Assembly (NCBI RefSeq): GCF_003026455.1
Contig: NZ_PYMB01000024.1
Location: 1-61,644 of the forward strand
From: Photobacterium rosenbergii
Lineage (GTDB): Bacteria; Pseudomonadota; Gammaproteobacteria; Enterobacterales; Vibrionaceae
DNA length: 61,644 nucleotides
Direction: 5' to 3'
The notes under the pieces were generated by a model. It did no database searches, had not been told where the DNA came from, and was given only the letters and a program-made list of their open reading frames with translations. A program made the position numbers and the translations under genes. Shown one piece after another: positions 8,141 through 16,564 of the stretch (its first letter is position 1; each line of letters begins with the position of its first letter).

Positions 8141-8168
8141 GCTCTAGGGCTCTAGGACTCTAGGCTCC
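8141..8168. repeat. 8-bp tandem repeat
   Basis: Three tandem copies of an 8-base unit (GCTCTAGG, GCTCTAGG, ACTCTAGG) plus a partial fourth. It lies between the palindromic element and the pheA/tyrA terminator. Confidence 0.75.
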
Positions 8169-8177
8169 AAAGACTAA

Positions 8178-8209
8178 AAAGCCCACGCACTGCAAAGTAC
8201 GTGGGCTTT
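8178..8209. terminator. Bidirectional terminator between pheA and tyrA
   Basis: A 10-bp stem (8178-8187 with 8200-8209) flanked by A's on the left and T's on the right, between convergent genes. Confidence 0.75.
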
Positions 8210-8234
8210 GTTGTTCATGTCGAAGGCGCTTTGC

Positions 8235-9374
8235 TTAGCGACCTGACGAGGTACGGTGAGTCGAGTCGTTCGCCTGTCTAAGTAATCCCTGGCTCTCGGT
8301 TAAAAAATGCTGGGCGTAATCCCCAAACCAATTTTCAACCCGGCCAAAGGCCTGCTTGAACGTCTCTTTGTCCTGGTTGTCCAGCATCGCAATGGCTTCG
8401 CCAAAGCGTTGGTGGAAACGCTTGATCATCGCGATGTTCTGCGGTGACGACATAATGATATCAGCATATAGCTGGGCATCCTGAGCAAACAGACGGCCAA
8501 CCATCGCAAGCTCCAAGCGGTAAATCGGCGAGCTCAGAGACATCAGCTGCTCAAGCTTCGGATCTTCCTCAGCAAGGTGCACCCCATACGCAAAAGACGT
8601 AAAGTGGCGCAGTGCCTGAATCAAGGTCATACCTTCATCATGCTCGATGGCACTAATACGGTTGAGGGTCGCACCCCAAATCTGGATCTGCTCCAGCAAC
8701 CACTGATAACTTTCCGGGTTACGGCCATCACAGTAAGCCACTACCTGCTTGGCCAAACTAGCAATGTCAGGACCAAACATTGGGTGCAAGCCGACAACCG
8801 GACCACGATGCACTTCCAACATGGCTTGCAACGGGCCACTCTTCACCGATGTCAGATCGGCAAGGATACAGTCTTCCGGCAGGTTGCCTAGTTTAGCAAT
8901 AATAGTTTCGGTGATATTGATCGGCACCGATACCACTACCATACCGGCATCGGCCAGCAGTTCATCTGCCCTATCCCAGTCTTGGCTACCTAGCTTGCGT
9001 ACCTGATAACCCGACAGTTCAAACAGACGGCAGAACAAACCACCTAACTGGCCGTGACCACCGACAACCACAATCGGGCGCAGCTCGGGCTTGAGGCATT
9101 TGAAGCCAGAATCATTTTCACTGGCATAAGACTCACGCATGGTACGGCGCAGGATATCTTCAATTAGATCCGGCGGTACGCCTTTGCTTTCAGCCTCCTG
9201 GCGACGAGAAGCGAGCATTGCCGCTTCACGATCAGGGGCATAAATCGGCAAGCCATGCTGACTTTTTACATGGCCGACCTCTTCGACCAGTGACAGACGG
9301 CGAGCAAGCAGCTCAACCATCTGGCGGTCGACATCATCAATTTGATCTCTTAGTTTACTCAGTTCAGCAACCAT
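8235..9374 (-). CDS. tyrA: Bifunctional chorismate mutase / prephenate dehydrogenase
   Basis: TyrA makes prephenate from chorismate and oxidises it with NAD+ to 4-hydroxyphenylpyruvate, the tyrosine precursor. The 379-residue product has an AroQ chorismate mutase domain (about 1-90) and a dehydrogenase domain opening with a Rossmann GGHGQLGG motif near residues 103-110. It lies 28 bases downstream of aroF, so aroF-tyrA form a tyrosine operon, probably governed by the TyrR boxes ahead of aroF. It converges on pheA. Confidence 0.97.
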   Translation of the reverse strand: MVAELSKLRDQIDDVDRQMVELLARRLSLVEEVGHVKSQHGLPIYAPDREAAMLASRRQEAESKGVPPDLIEDILRRTMRESYASENDSGFKCLKPELRPIVVVGGHGQLGGLFCRLFELSGYQVRKLGSQDWDRADELLADAGMVVVSVPINITETIIAKLGNLPEDCILADLTSVKSGPLQAMLEVHRGPVVGLHPMFGPDIASLAKQVVAYCDGRNPESYQWLLEQIQIWGATLNRISAIEHDEGMTLIQALRHFTSFAYGVHLAEEDPKLEQLMSLSSPIYRLELAMVGRLFAQDAQLYADIIMSSPQNIAMIKRFHQRFGEAIAMLDNQDKETFKQAFGRVENWFGDYAQHFLTESQGLLRQANDSTHRTSSGR

Positions 9375-9402
9375 CTATGGCTCTCTGCTTTAGGTGGCGA
9401 AA

Positions 9403-10476
9403 TTAGTCTTCAACACGCTCTTGAAGGAATGGCGTTAGCTCCTGGTGTGTATGGCGAAGCAGGGTATCGGTCGATTCCCAGTTGATACACGCATCGGTGA
9501 TAGACACACCGTAAGCCATTTCTCCACGCGGAAGATCCGCACTCTGGTTTCCTTCATTAATGTGGCTCTCCAGCATCAAACCGATAATGGACTTATTGCC
9601 CTCACGGATTTGGTGGATCACATCTTCAGCAACCAACGGCTGACGACGGTAATCCTTGCGGGAATTAGCATGGCTACAGTCTACCATCAGCGAAGGAGAA
9701 AGACCTGCCGCATTCATCTCGTTTTCACACTCAGTCACAGAGACAGAATCGTAGTTGGTCTGTTTACCGCCACGCAGGATAACGTGACCATCTGGGTTAC
9801 CTTGGGTATTCAAAAGCGCAACCTGACCATCACGGTTAATACCCATGAAACGGTGGCCTGATGCCGCAGCCTGCATTGCATTAATCGCCGTGCCCAAGCT
9901 ACCGTCAGTACCGTTCTTGAAGCCAACAGGCATAGACAGGCCACTCGCCATTTCACGGTGAGTCTGGGATTCCGTAGTACGGGCACCGATAGCCGCCCAA
10001 CTAAACAAATCACCAAGGTACTGCGGGCTGATTGGGTCAAGGGCTTCAGTCGCTAGCGGGATCCCCATTTCAACTAGGTCAATCAGTAGCTGACGACCAA
10101 TGTGCAGACCTTCTTCCACTTCGAACGAACCATCAAGGTGCGGGTCATTGATAAGGCCTTTCCAACCTACCGTTGTTCGCGGCTTTTCAAAGTAAACCCG
10201 CATCACAATGTACAGCTGATCACTCAACTCTTCCGATAGTGCTTTGAGCTTCACCGCATAGTCTTTGGCGGCTTCAACATCATGGATAGAGCACGGGCCA
10301 CATACCACCAGCAAGCGGTGATCACGTTTGTGGATGATATCGGCAATCGTCTGGCGAGATTCACGAATAAAGTTCAGGGCATTGTCACTCACCGGCAGTT
10401 TGCTACGCAGCTCTTGTGGGGTGATCAGTACCGACTCATTTTCGATGTGGACGTTGTTCAACTGGTCTTTTTGCAT
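9403..10476 (-). CDS. aroF: 3-deoxy-7-phosphoheptulonate synthase, AroF type
   Basis: This enzyme condenses phosphoenolpyruvate with erythrose 4-phosphate in the first step of the shikimate pathway. The 357-residue product is a class I (AroFGH) DAHP synthase with VVCGPCSIHD near residues 56-65 and the GVSITDACI segment near the C-terminus. Its position upstream of tyrA, with TyrR-type boxes, marks it as the tyrosine-linked isozyme; the isozyme call rests on context. Confidence 0.93.
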   Translation of the reverse strand: MQKDQLNNVHIENESVLITPQELRSKLPVSDNALNFIRESRQTIADIIHKRDHRLLVVCGPCSIHDVEAAKDYAVKLKALSEELSDQLYIVMRVYFEKPRTTVGWKGLINDPHLDGSFEVEEGLHIGRQLLIDLVEMGIPLATEALDPISPQYLGDLFSWAAIGARTTESQTHREMASGLSMPVGFKNGTDGSLGTAINAMQAAASGHRFMGINRDGQVALLNTQGNPDGHVILRGGKQTNYDSVSVTECENEMNAAGLSPSLMVDCSHANSRKDYRRQPLVAEDVIHQIREGNKSIIGLMLESHINEGNQSADLPRGEMAYGVSITDACINWESTDTLLRHTHQELTPFLQERVED

Positions 10477-10521
10477 GCGGGCTTCCCTGTAAACTAATTA
10501 ATACAAAACTAAAAGAAAAAA

Positions 10522-10540
10522 CAGGACTGCCCTGTTGTTA
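10522..10540 (-). other. Small hairpin with T-run in the aroF leader
   Basis: On the minus strand a short GC-rich stem (ACAGG/CCTGT) is followed at once by six T's, about 45 bases ahead of the aroF start. It looks like a weak intrinsic terminator or attenuator, but no leader peptide rich in aromatic residues was found. Confidence 0.3.
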
Positions 10541-10579
10541 GGCTGAAGATAGCAGGCTTAAGGTAACAATTGCAACCTC

Positions 10580-10616
10580 TGTAAAGAAAAAAATCCACTG
10601 TAAATATAAATTTACA
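10580..10616 (-). promoter_or_regulatory. Two adjacent TyrR boxes upstream of aroF
   Basis: 10599-10616 is a perfect TyrR strong box, TGTAAA-N6-TTTACA. Next to it, 10580-10597 is a half-matching weak box (TGTAAA-N6-AATCCA). A strong plus weak pair is typical of TyrR-repressed promoters such as E. coli aroF. A possible minus-strand promoter (TTGCAA, 18 bases, TATCTT) lies just downstream. Confidence 0.8.
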
Positions 10617-10690
10617 CCGTGAGCTTTTTTGGCGGTATCCAGCAAAGCCAGTTACCATAATGGCAATGCTCACTCGCACTCCCTACGGCA

Positions 10691-12391
10691 ATGGAACTAA
10701 TTTTTTCTCTCTTACAGCAACTCAGCGTGTACCTGGTACTGGCCTACCTGCTCAGTAAAACCCCGCTGTTCATGCCCCTGACTTCAATCTCAGGCCGGTT
10801 ATCACAGCGCTTTACCTGCTACATCCTGTTTTCCCTCTTTTGTATTTTAGGCACTTACTTCGGATTACACATAGAAGATGCCATTGCGAATACCCGAGCG
10901 ATCGGTGCTGTGATGGGGGGATTACTCGGCGGGCCCGTGGTTGGCTTTGCTGTGGGGTTAACCGGAGGCCTCCACCGCTATACCCTTGGTGGGTTTACCG
11001 ATTTAGCCTGCGCGATATCCACCACGGCCGAAGGGCTGATTGGAGGGATCATGCACAGTTACTATGTCCGCCGTGGGCAGGCTGACCAGATCTTCCGCCC
11101 GCAGGTGGTCTTTGTAATTACTCTGGTAGCCGAAATCGTCCAGATGCTGATCATCCTTGCAGTTGCCCAGCCGTTTGAGAAAGCCCTCGGTCTTGTCAGC
11201 GCCATTGCACTGCCGATGGTTATTGCCAACTCGGTGGGTGCAGCATTTTTCATGAGCATCATCCAAGACCGCAAAACCATTTACGAAAAATACTCAGCTG
11301 CATTTTCAAGCCGCGCCTTGAAAATCGCCCAGCGATCAGTGGGGATCTTCAGCCAAGGCTTCAATGAGCAGAGCACCAAGAAGATCGCCAAGATCATCTA
11401 TGAAGAAACCGGGGTCGGTGCCGTTGCCATTACCGACCGTGAAAAAATCCTTGCCTTCATCGGGATCGGTGATGATCACCACCTACCGGGGACACCTATT
11501 TCTTCCGGCTACACTCGCCGCGCCATTGATGGCTGTGAACTGGTTTACGCCGATGGTTATGATATCCCCTACCAATGCTCACTCCATGAAAAGTGTAAGC
11601 TTGGGTCCGCCTTGGTGATCCCCCTGGTTGGCGGTAACCATGAGGTCCTTGGCACCATCAAACTCTACGAGCCAAAACGTAAGCTGTTCTCAACCGTCAA
11701 CCTGACTTTGGGAGAGGGGATCGCCAAGCTGCTGTCCAACCAAATCCTGACAGGCCGCTATATCCAACAGCAAAACCTACTGACCCAAGCAGAACTGCGT
11801 TTGCTACAAGCTCAGGTAAACCCACATTTCCTGTTCAATGCACTCAATACCATCAACTCGGTAGTCAGGCGAGATCCAGATAAGGCCCGTCAGTTGATCC
11901 AGCACCTGTCGCAGTTCTTCCGCCGTAACCTCAAGCAAAATATCGAAACGGTGACCCTGCAGGAAGAATTGCAGCACATCCATGCCTACCTAGAAATTGA
12001 ACTGGCCCGCTTCTCCGACCGACTCAGTGTTGAGGTCAACGTTGCTGATGAATTAATGACGCTGAAAGTCCCCACCTTTACCCTCCAACCGCTGGTTGAA
12101 AATGCGATCAAACACGGCACCTCATCACTATTGGAAAATGGTAAAATCACTATCAACGGCTTTATCGAACAGGATCACGTTATCCTCGAGGTCGAAGACA
12201 ACGCCGGGAACTATGCCCCCATTGGGGAAGAAAGTGGCCTTGGTATGAAGATTGTCGATAAACGCCTGAAAAACATGTTTGGTAAACAATATGGCCTGAC
12301 CATGACATACCAAACCCACGAATGGACCCGGGCAACCATCACACTGCCTGTTGATACCCTCACACACCGTAACGGAGAACACGCGGCATGA
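10691..12391 (+). CDS. btsS: Sensor histidine kinase, BtsS/YehU (LytS) family
   Basis: This inner-membrane sensor kinase is similar in length and layout to E. coli BtsS (561 residues), which senses external pyruvate. The 566-residue product has an N-terminal 5TM-LYT membrane region (about 1-200), a GAF-like domain (about 220-350), a LytS-type kinase domain with the phosphoacceptor His379 in QVNPHFLFNALN, and a HATPase domain (about 450-560). Its stop overlaps the btsR start by 4 bases (ATGA). The downstream transporter and box array support a BtsSR assignment; ligand specificity is inferred. Confidence 0.88.
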   Translation: MELIFSLLQQLSVYLVLAYLLSKTPLFMPLTSISGRLSQRFTCYILFSLFCILGTYFGLHIEDAIANTRAIGAVMGGLLGGPVVGFAVGLTGGLHRYTLGGFTDLACAISTTAEGLIGGIMHSYYVRRGQADQIFRPQVVFVITLVAEIVQMLIILAVAQPFEKALGLVSAIALPMVIANSVGAAFFMSIIQDRKTIYEKYSAAFSSRALKIAQRSVGIFSQGFNEQSTKKIAKIIYEETGVGAVAITDREKILAFIGIGDDHHLPGTPISSGYTRRAIDGCELVYADGYDIPYQCSLHEKCKLGSALVIPLVGGNHEVLGTIKLYEPKRKLFSTVNLTLGEGIAKLLSNQILTGRYIQQQNLLTQAELRLLQAQVNPHFLFNALNTINSVVRRDPDKARQLIQHLSQFFRRNLKQNIETVTLQEELQHIHAYLEIELARFSDRLSVEVNVADELMTLKVPTFTLQPLVENAIKHGTSSLLENGKITINGFIEQDHVILEVEDNAGNYAPIGEESGLGMKIVDKRLKNMFGKQYGLTMTYQTHEWTRATITLPVDTLTHRNGEHAA

Positions 12392-13101
12392 TTAAGGCCC
12401 TTGTCATTGATGATGAAAAATATGCCAGGGAAGAGTTGATCGACCTACTGGAAGAGAATGGTTCGATTGAGGTGATTGGAGAGTGCACCAATGCCATTGA
12501 GGCACTGAAGAAAATCAATGCCCTCAAGCCTGATGTTATCTTTCTTGATATCCAGATGCCGCAAATCACGGGTATCGAGATGTTAAGCATGCTTGACCCC
12601 GACACCATGCCAAAAGTGGTTTTCGTTACCGCCTACGACGAATATGCCCTTAAGGCATTTGAAGATAACGCCTTTGATTACCTGCTTAAGCCAGTGGAAA
12701 CCTGCCGCTTAACCAAAACCATCAAACGCTTGGTCAGGGAATGCCAACCCGCCGACTACTCGCCGCTAATCAATGACATGCTAGAGTTGATCCCCTGTAG
12801 TGGCCACAACCGGATCTTGCTGCTCCGCCCCGATGAAATCGAAACCGCTTATTCTGACTTGAGCGGTGTTCACGTCGTCAGCAGTGATGCCGAAGCCACA
12901 ACCCAACTAACGCTGAAAACGTTAGAGGAGAAGACACCGTTGATCCGTTGTCATCGCCAATATCTGATCCATCCCACCGCCATCAGGGAGATCAGGCTAT
13001 TGGAAAATGGCCTTGCAGAAATAACCACGCAGGGAAACCATCAGGTCCCCGTCAGCCGCCGCTACCTCAAAGAACTCAAAGACCGCTTCGGCCTGAGCTA
13101 G
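12388..13101 (+). CDS. btsR: Response regulator, BtsR/YehT (LytTR) family
   Basis: This is the DNA-binding partner of the overlapping sensor kinase. The 237-residue product has a receiver domain (about 1-120) with phosphoacceptor Asp54 in IFLDIQMP, and a C-terminal LytTR domain (about 135-237) with RCHRQYLIHP and VPVSRRYLKEL. It matches E. coli BtsR (239 residues) closely along its length. Five direct repeats of an ACCRCTYA motif upstream of the following transporter gene are its probable targets. Confidence 0.9.
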   Translation: MIKALVIDDEKYAREELIDLLEENGSIEVIGECTNAIEALKKINALKPDVIFLDIQMPQITGIEMLSMLDPDTMPKVVFVTAYDEYALKAFEDNAFDYLLKPVETCRLTKTIKRLVRECQPADYSPLINDMLELIPCSGHNRILLLRPDEIETAYSDLSGVHVVSSDAEATTQLTLKTLEEKTPLIRCHRQYLIHPTAIREIRLLENGLAEITTQGNHQVPVSRRYLKELKDRFGLS

Positions 13102-13110
13102 CGCCCAGAA

Positions 13111-13320
13111 TCACTTCGGGCCTTCAAAGTTCATCCGGCGATCGAAGCCTTGTTGCCAGAAGGAGGTGAATAATCCACCTTCTTCTCGGCGAAACTCACA
13201 CGCCTCCAATCCATTTTGCCTTCGAGGCCCAGTTGTTCGAGCCGCTCGTAGAAACAGTATTGGTTGATAGCTGATGGCATCCTCACGGATAACTGGCGTG
13301 GTCAGTAATAGGCCGGTATT
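13111..13320 (-). pseudogene. Decayed small gene with two frame changes
   Basis: The minus strand has two overlapping stretches of protein-like codons in different frames. One frame reads REDAISYQ and later EACEFRREEGGLFTSFWQQGFDRRMNFEGPK in pieces before a TGA at 13111-13113. The other gives FYERLEQLGLEGKMDW between them. Two compensating one-base changes would yield a single coherent product of about 65-70 residues rich in aromatic and acidic residues. I do not recognise the family. It may be a chance open region, but the Trp/Phe/Tyr content and coherence argue for a broken gene. Confidence 0.35.
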
Positions 13321-13459
13321 TTAGCCTGTCTAAGTAGTTAACACATGTCGCCCAGAAAGCAATACAGGCCTTTTTATACAATAACTTAACTTGTTTCAGA
13401 GGACCTTAATTGCGCGCGCAAAGCCCCGACAGAGATCACGGTTTTAAATTTTACCTACG

Positions 13460-13552
13460 ACCACTTAATCCTCGGGAAAACCGCTCACCCAACTCGATAA
13501 AACCGCTTAATAGTCTTATCGACCACTCACCCTGCCATACAACCACTCACCC
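13460..13552 (+). promoter_or_regulatory. Array of five BtsR-type direct repeats before the CstA-like gene
   Basis: ACC-R-CT-Y-A motifs start at 13460, 13480, 13502, 13522 and 13542, that is, every 20-22 bases on one face of the helix. LytTR regulators bind direct repeats about 21 bp apart, and the motif is, from memory, that reported for YehT/BtsR (two copies at E. coli yjiY/btsT). The array lies 137-229 bases before the transporter start. Confidence 0.7.
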
Positions 13553-13688
13553 CTTTATCGGGTGAATATTGATACCAAGCGCGTAGGATGGCAGCTATCA
13601 AAATAAGTTTTGCGCAGTTGCCGAGGGTGTTTAGGCACGGAACGCAAAGCTAAACCAACCCACTCCAATAGGATTAGAGAGACAAGAT

Positions 13689-15173
13689 ATGGCCTGGTTT
13701 CTGATGTGTGTCGCAGCGCTGGTAGGTGGCTACTTCATCTACGGTGCATTTATTGAAAAGATCTTCGGTATCAACGAAAAACGCCAAACACCTGCCTTTA
13801 GCAAGCAGGACGGCGTTGACTACGTTCCAATGTCGAACAAGAAAGTTTACCTTGTTCAGCTACTTAACATTGCCGGTGTTGGCCCGATTTTCGGCCCAAT
13901 CATGGGTGCACTGTACGGCCCAGCTGCGATGCTGTGGATTGTACTAGGTTGTATCTTCGCTGGTGCTGTACACGACTACTTCTCAGGCATGCTATCTGTT
14001 CGTAACGGTGGTGCATCTGTACCAACCATTACTGGCCGCTACCTAGGCAATGGCGCAAAACACTTTATGAATATCTTTGCCATTGTTCTTCTACTGCTAG
14101 TTGGTGTGGTCTTCGTTTCAGCGCCTGCAGGCATGATCACTAACCTAGTCAACGAGCAAACCGGCATGGGCATGTCGATGACAACCATGGTTGTTATCAT
14201 CTTCGCCTACTACATCATCGCGACAATCGTTCCTGTTGATAAGATCATCGGCCGCTTCTACCCACTGTTCGGCGCGCTGCTAATCTTCATGTCTGTTGGC
14301 CTAATCACAGCTATCGCCTTCTCTAGCGAGCACACACTGCTTGGCGACTACGAGATGAGCCAGATGTTCACCAACATGAACCCGAACGACCTACCACTAT
14401 GGCCAGCCCTATTCATCACCATCGCTTGTGGTGCAATCTCTGGTTTCCACGCGACCCAGTCACCACTGATGGCACGTTGTATGGAAAACGAGAAGAACGG
14501 CCGTTTCGTTTTCTACGGAGCAATGATTGGTGAAGGTGTTATCGCCCTTATCTGGTGTGCTCTGGCTCTGTCTTTCTTCGGCTCAGTAGAAGCACTATCT
14601 GATGCGGTTGCCAACGGTGGTCCAGGTAACGTGGTATACAGCTCGTCTATCGGCCTACTAGGCGTATTCGGCGGTATCATTGCTTTCCTAGGTGTAGTTA
14701 TCCTGCCAATCACTTCAGGTGACACAGCGTTCCGCTCAAGCCGCCTGATCCTAGCTGAATACTTCAACATGGAGCAGAAGTCACTGCGTAACCGCCTACT
14801 AATGGCACTACCACTGTTTGTTATCGGTGGTATCCTGACCCAAGTTGACTTCGGTATCATCTGGCGTTACTTCGGCTTTGCCAACCAGAGCACCGCAGTA
14901 ATGATGCTGTGGACAGCTTCAGCTTACCTACTGCGCCACAACAAACTGCACTGGGTAACCACGGTTCCAGCTATCTTCATGACTACGGTATGTATTACCT
15001 TCATCCTGAACAACGGCCAACTAGGTTTCGGCTTACCGATGACGGTATCAACCATCGCAGGTATCGTAGGTTCACTATCTATCGCGGGCTACGTCATCAA
15101 GCGCTCTAAAGGCAAAGGTGAAACTGACCTTGCTGACGAAGAGAACGTCGAAGGCAGCACAGAAACCGCTTAA
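13689..15173 (+). CDS. CstA/BtsT-family transporter (probable pyruvate/peptide carrier)
   Basis: A polytopic inner-membrane carrier of the carbon starvation CstA family, whose E. coli members CstA and BtsT take up pyruvate. The 494-residue product has a dozen or more hydrophobic segments, the family motifs FGPIMGALYGP and HDYFSGMLSVRNGG, and QSPLMARCMENEKNG near residue 258. It is about 200 residues shorter than the E. coli proteins, as usual for short CstA forms in Vibrionaceae. AGAGAGACAAG upstream includes a ribosome site. Placement after btsSR with five BtsR-type boxes points to control by that system. Substrate is inferred. Confidence 0.85.
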   Translation: MAWFLMCVAALVGGYFIYGAFIEKIFGINEKRQTPAFSKQDGVDYVPMSNKKVYLVQLLNIAGVGPIFGPIMGALYGPAAMLWIVLGCIFAGAVHDYFSGMLSVRNGGASVPTITGRYLGNGAKHFMNIFAIVLLLLVGVVFVSAPAGMITNLVNEQTGMGMSMTTMVVIIFAYYIIATIVPVDKIIGRFYPLFGALLIFMSVGLITAIAFSSEHTLLGDYEMSQMFTNMNPNDLPLWPALFITIACGAISGFHATQSPLMARCMENEKNGRFVFYGAMIGEGVIALIWCALALSFFGSVEALSDAVANGGPGNVVYSSSIGLLGVFGGIIAFLGVVILPITSGDTAFRSSRLILAEYFNMEQKSLRNRLLMALPLFVIGGILTQVDFGIIWRYFGFANQSTAVMMLWTASAYLLRHNKLHWVTTVPAIFMTTVCITFILNNGQLGFGLPMTVSTIAGIVGSLSIAGYVIKRSKGKGETDLADEENVEGSTETA

Positions 15174-15198
15174 GTTTTTAGTTCCCCCTAAAACATAA

Positions 15199-15224
15199 AA
15201 ACCAGCCGCAAGGCTGGTTTTTTT
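15199..15224 (+). terminator. Terminator after the CstA-like gene
   Basis: A 9-bp stem (15199-15207 with 15212-15220), GCAA tetraloop, and a T-run. The same hairpin is copied at 15609-15634. Confidence 0.9.
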
Positions 15225-15240
15225 GTAACTGGAGAACAGG

Positions 15241-15608
15241 GCTGTAAATGGCTGCCCGTTATCAGAGGCACTCTGACTCAAGTTGACTACGGTATCATCT
15301 GGAGCAAAATAGGTTGTGCCAACCAGAGTGCCGCGGTAATAATGCTATGGACGGCTTCGGCTTACCTACTACGCCACAACAAGCTGCATTGGGTAACCAC
15401 TGTACCAGCTATTTTTATGACCACGGAATGTATTACCTTCATCCGGAAATAGCCATCTAGGTTTCGGCCTGCCAATGAGAGTATCGACTCTCGCAAGCTC
15501 ACCAGCTATCACAGGCTGTGTTATCAAGCGTTCTAGAGGCAAAGGCGAAGAGAACGCAGAGAAGGAAGTACTGAAAGCGCGTAAGTTTTAGCTCCCCCTA
15601 AAACACAA
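15241..15608 (+). pseudogene. Decayed duplicate of the 3' end of the CstA-like gene
   Basis: From about 15258 the sequence repeats the last 350 or so bases of the transporter gene (14820-15173) with many substitutions and small gaps. Codons 15268-15450 still read TQVDYGIIW...LWTASAYLLRHNKLHWVTTVPAIFMTT, then hit a TAG after FIRK. There is no start codon or ribosome site in the right place, so it is not expressed as a protein. The copy also includes the CCCCCTAAAAC spacer and the terminator, so it arose by tandem duplication followed by decay. Confidence 0.85.
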
Positions 15609-15634
15609 AAAAACCAGCCGCAAGGCTGGTTTTT
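15609..15634. terminator. Duplicated terminator, probably shared with the lipoprotein gene
   Basis: Copy of the transporter terminator: stem 15610-15619 with 15624-15633, GCAA loop, A's on the left and T's on the right. It can serve the minus-strand lipoprotein gene that ends at 15656. Confidence 0.8.
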
Positions 15635-15655
15635 CGTTTATCACTTTAGTGTTAC

Positions 15656-16564
15656 CTACTCAGGTAGGTGAACTGGAGTTGTAGTGAAAACTACTTCCCC
15701 GTCGATAGAATACTCTTCCAGCACTTGCTCTTTAAAGTACTCATCAACAATTTCACCATCTTCTTCATCAGTCGTATTAATTACTGATTTTACAAGAAGG
15801 CCGCTTTCAGTATCGATCCACTGCTCAAAGATCTCAGTTTCTGTCCAAACTTCACCATCTACATTACCGTTAAGTACAGAGTGAACTGTGAATGAACATG
15901 CTTCAACCGGAATACCGTTTACATCAATACTTTCAATACCATTGTATGTAACTTGACGCTTATTCTGTCCATAAATCACACGATCAATCAACTCACCATC
16001 AATAAAGAAGGAAAATTCTGAAGAATAGTTTGCTTCAGTGATTTGACCTTTATCTGAGCCAAACAGCCACATTGGAGCTGCGGGAGAGTTCACATCGAAG
16101 TCTTCTTCAAAAACACCCCCATAATTACCACCATAATAATCACCAGCATGGAAGACTGATTGAGATGACTCGTCAATTAGATAGTAATCAAAGTTCTGCC
16201 ATGAATTACTACGTGACTTTGAATTTGGGCGTGTTTGTGTACGACTTTGTACACCTACTGGGCTCTCTGAATAAGAGTAAACAGTTTCAACTCGAGTTGC
16301 TGATTTATGCTCTTCAAAATCAATGTCTGTTGTAATGATATAGTTTTCTGTATTTGGATAGAACGAACCTTCAGTTTCGTATCGAGTTTGCCATTTTGCT
16401 GTGTGCGTAGAGTTTTCCCACAATGCAGGATTGAAACAAACCTCTGCCTCACCACCTACTGGCGGCTTACCTGTATTGCCATCACCGCCAGAACTTGAAG
16501 AACCGCCACAACCGGCAAGAAGAGCAGTTGCTACTGCTACAGACGCAATTGTAAATTTATTCAT
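15656..16564 (-). CDS. Hypothetical lipoprotein
   Basis: A 302-residue predicted lipoprotein: signal peptide ending LLAGC (lipidated Cys19), then a Gly/Ser linker (GGSSSSGGDGNTG) and an acidic, Tyr/Ser/Asn-rich body with no motif I recognise. ATG 16564 has an AGGAG ribosome site (on the minus strand near 16573-16577). Base composition and codon choice are more AT-rich than the neighbours, and no partner gene is beside it, so recent acquisition is possible. A surface or periplasmic role is the only safe inference. It reads out toward the duplicated terminator. Confidence 0.75.
   Translation of the reverse strand: MNKFTIASVAVATALLAGCGGSSSSGGDGNTGKPPVGGEAEVCFNPALWENSTHTAKWQTRYETEGSFYPNTENYIITTDIDFEEHKSATRVETVYSYSESPVGVQSRTQTRPNSKSRSNSWQNFDYYLIDESSQSVFHAGDYYGGNYGGVFEEDFDVNSPAAPMWLFGSDKGQITEANYSSEFSFFIDGELIDRVIYGQNKRQVTYNGIESIDVNGIPVEACSFTVHSVLNGNVDGEVWTETEIFEQWIDTESGLLVKSVINTTDEEDGEIVDEYFKEQVLEEYSIDGEVVFTTTPVHLPE

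Noticed and set aside
15268..15450. The duplicated transporter tail as an expressed small protein
   Set aside because: No start codon or ribosome site precedes it, the frame is interrupted, and substitutions are spread without codon-position bias that I could see.
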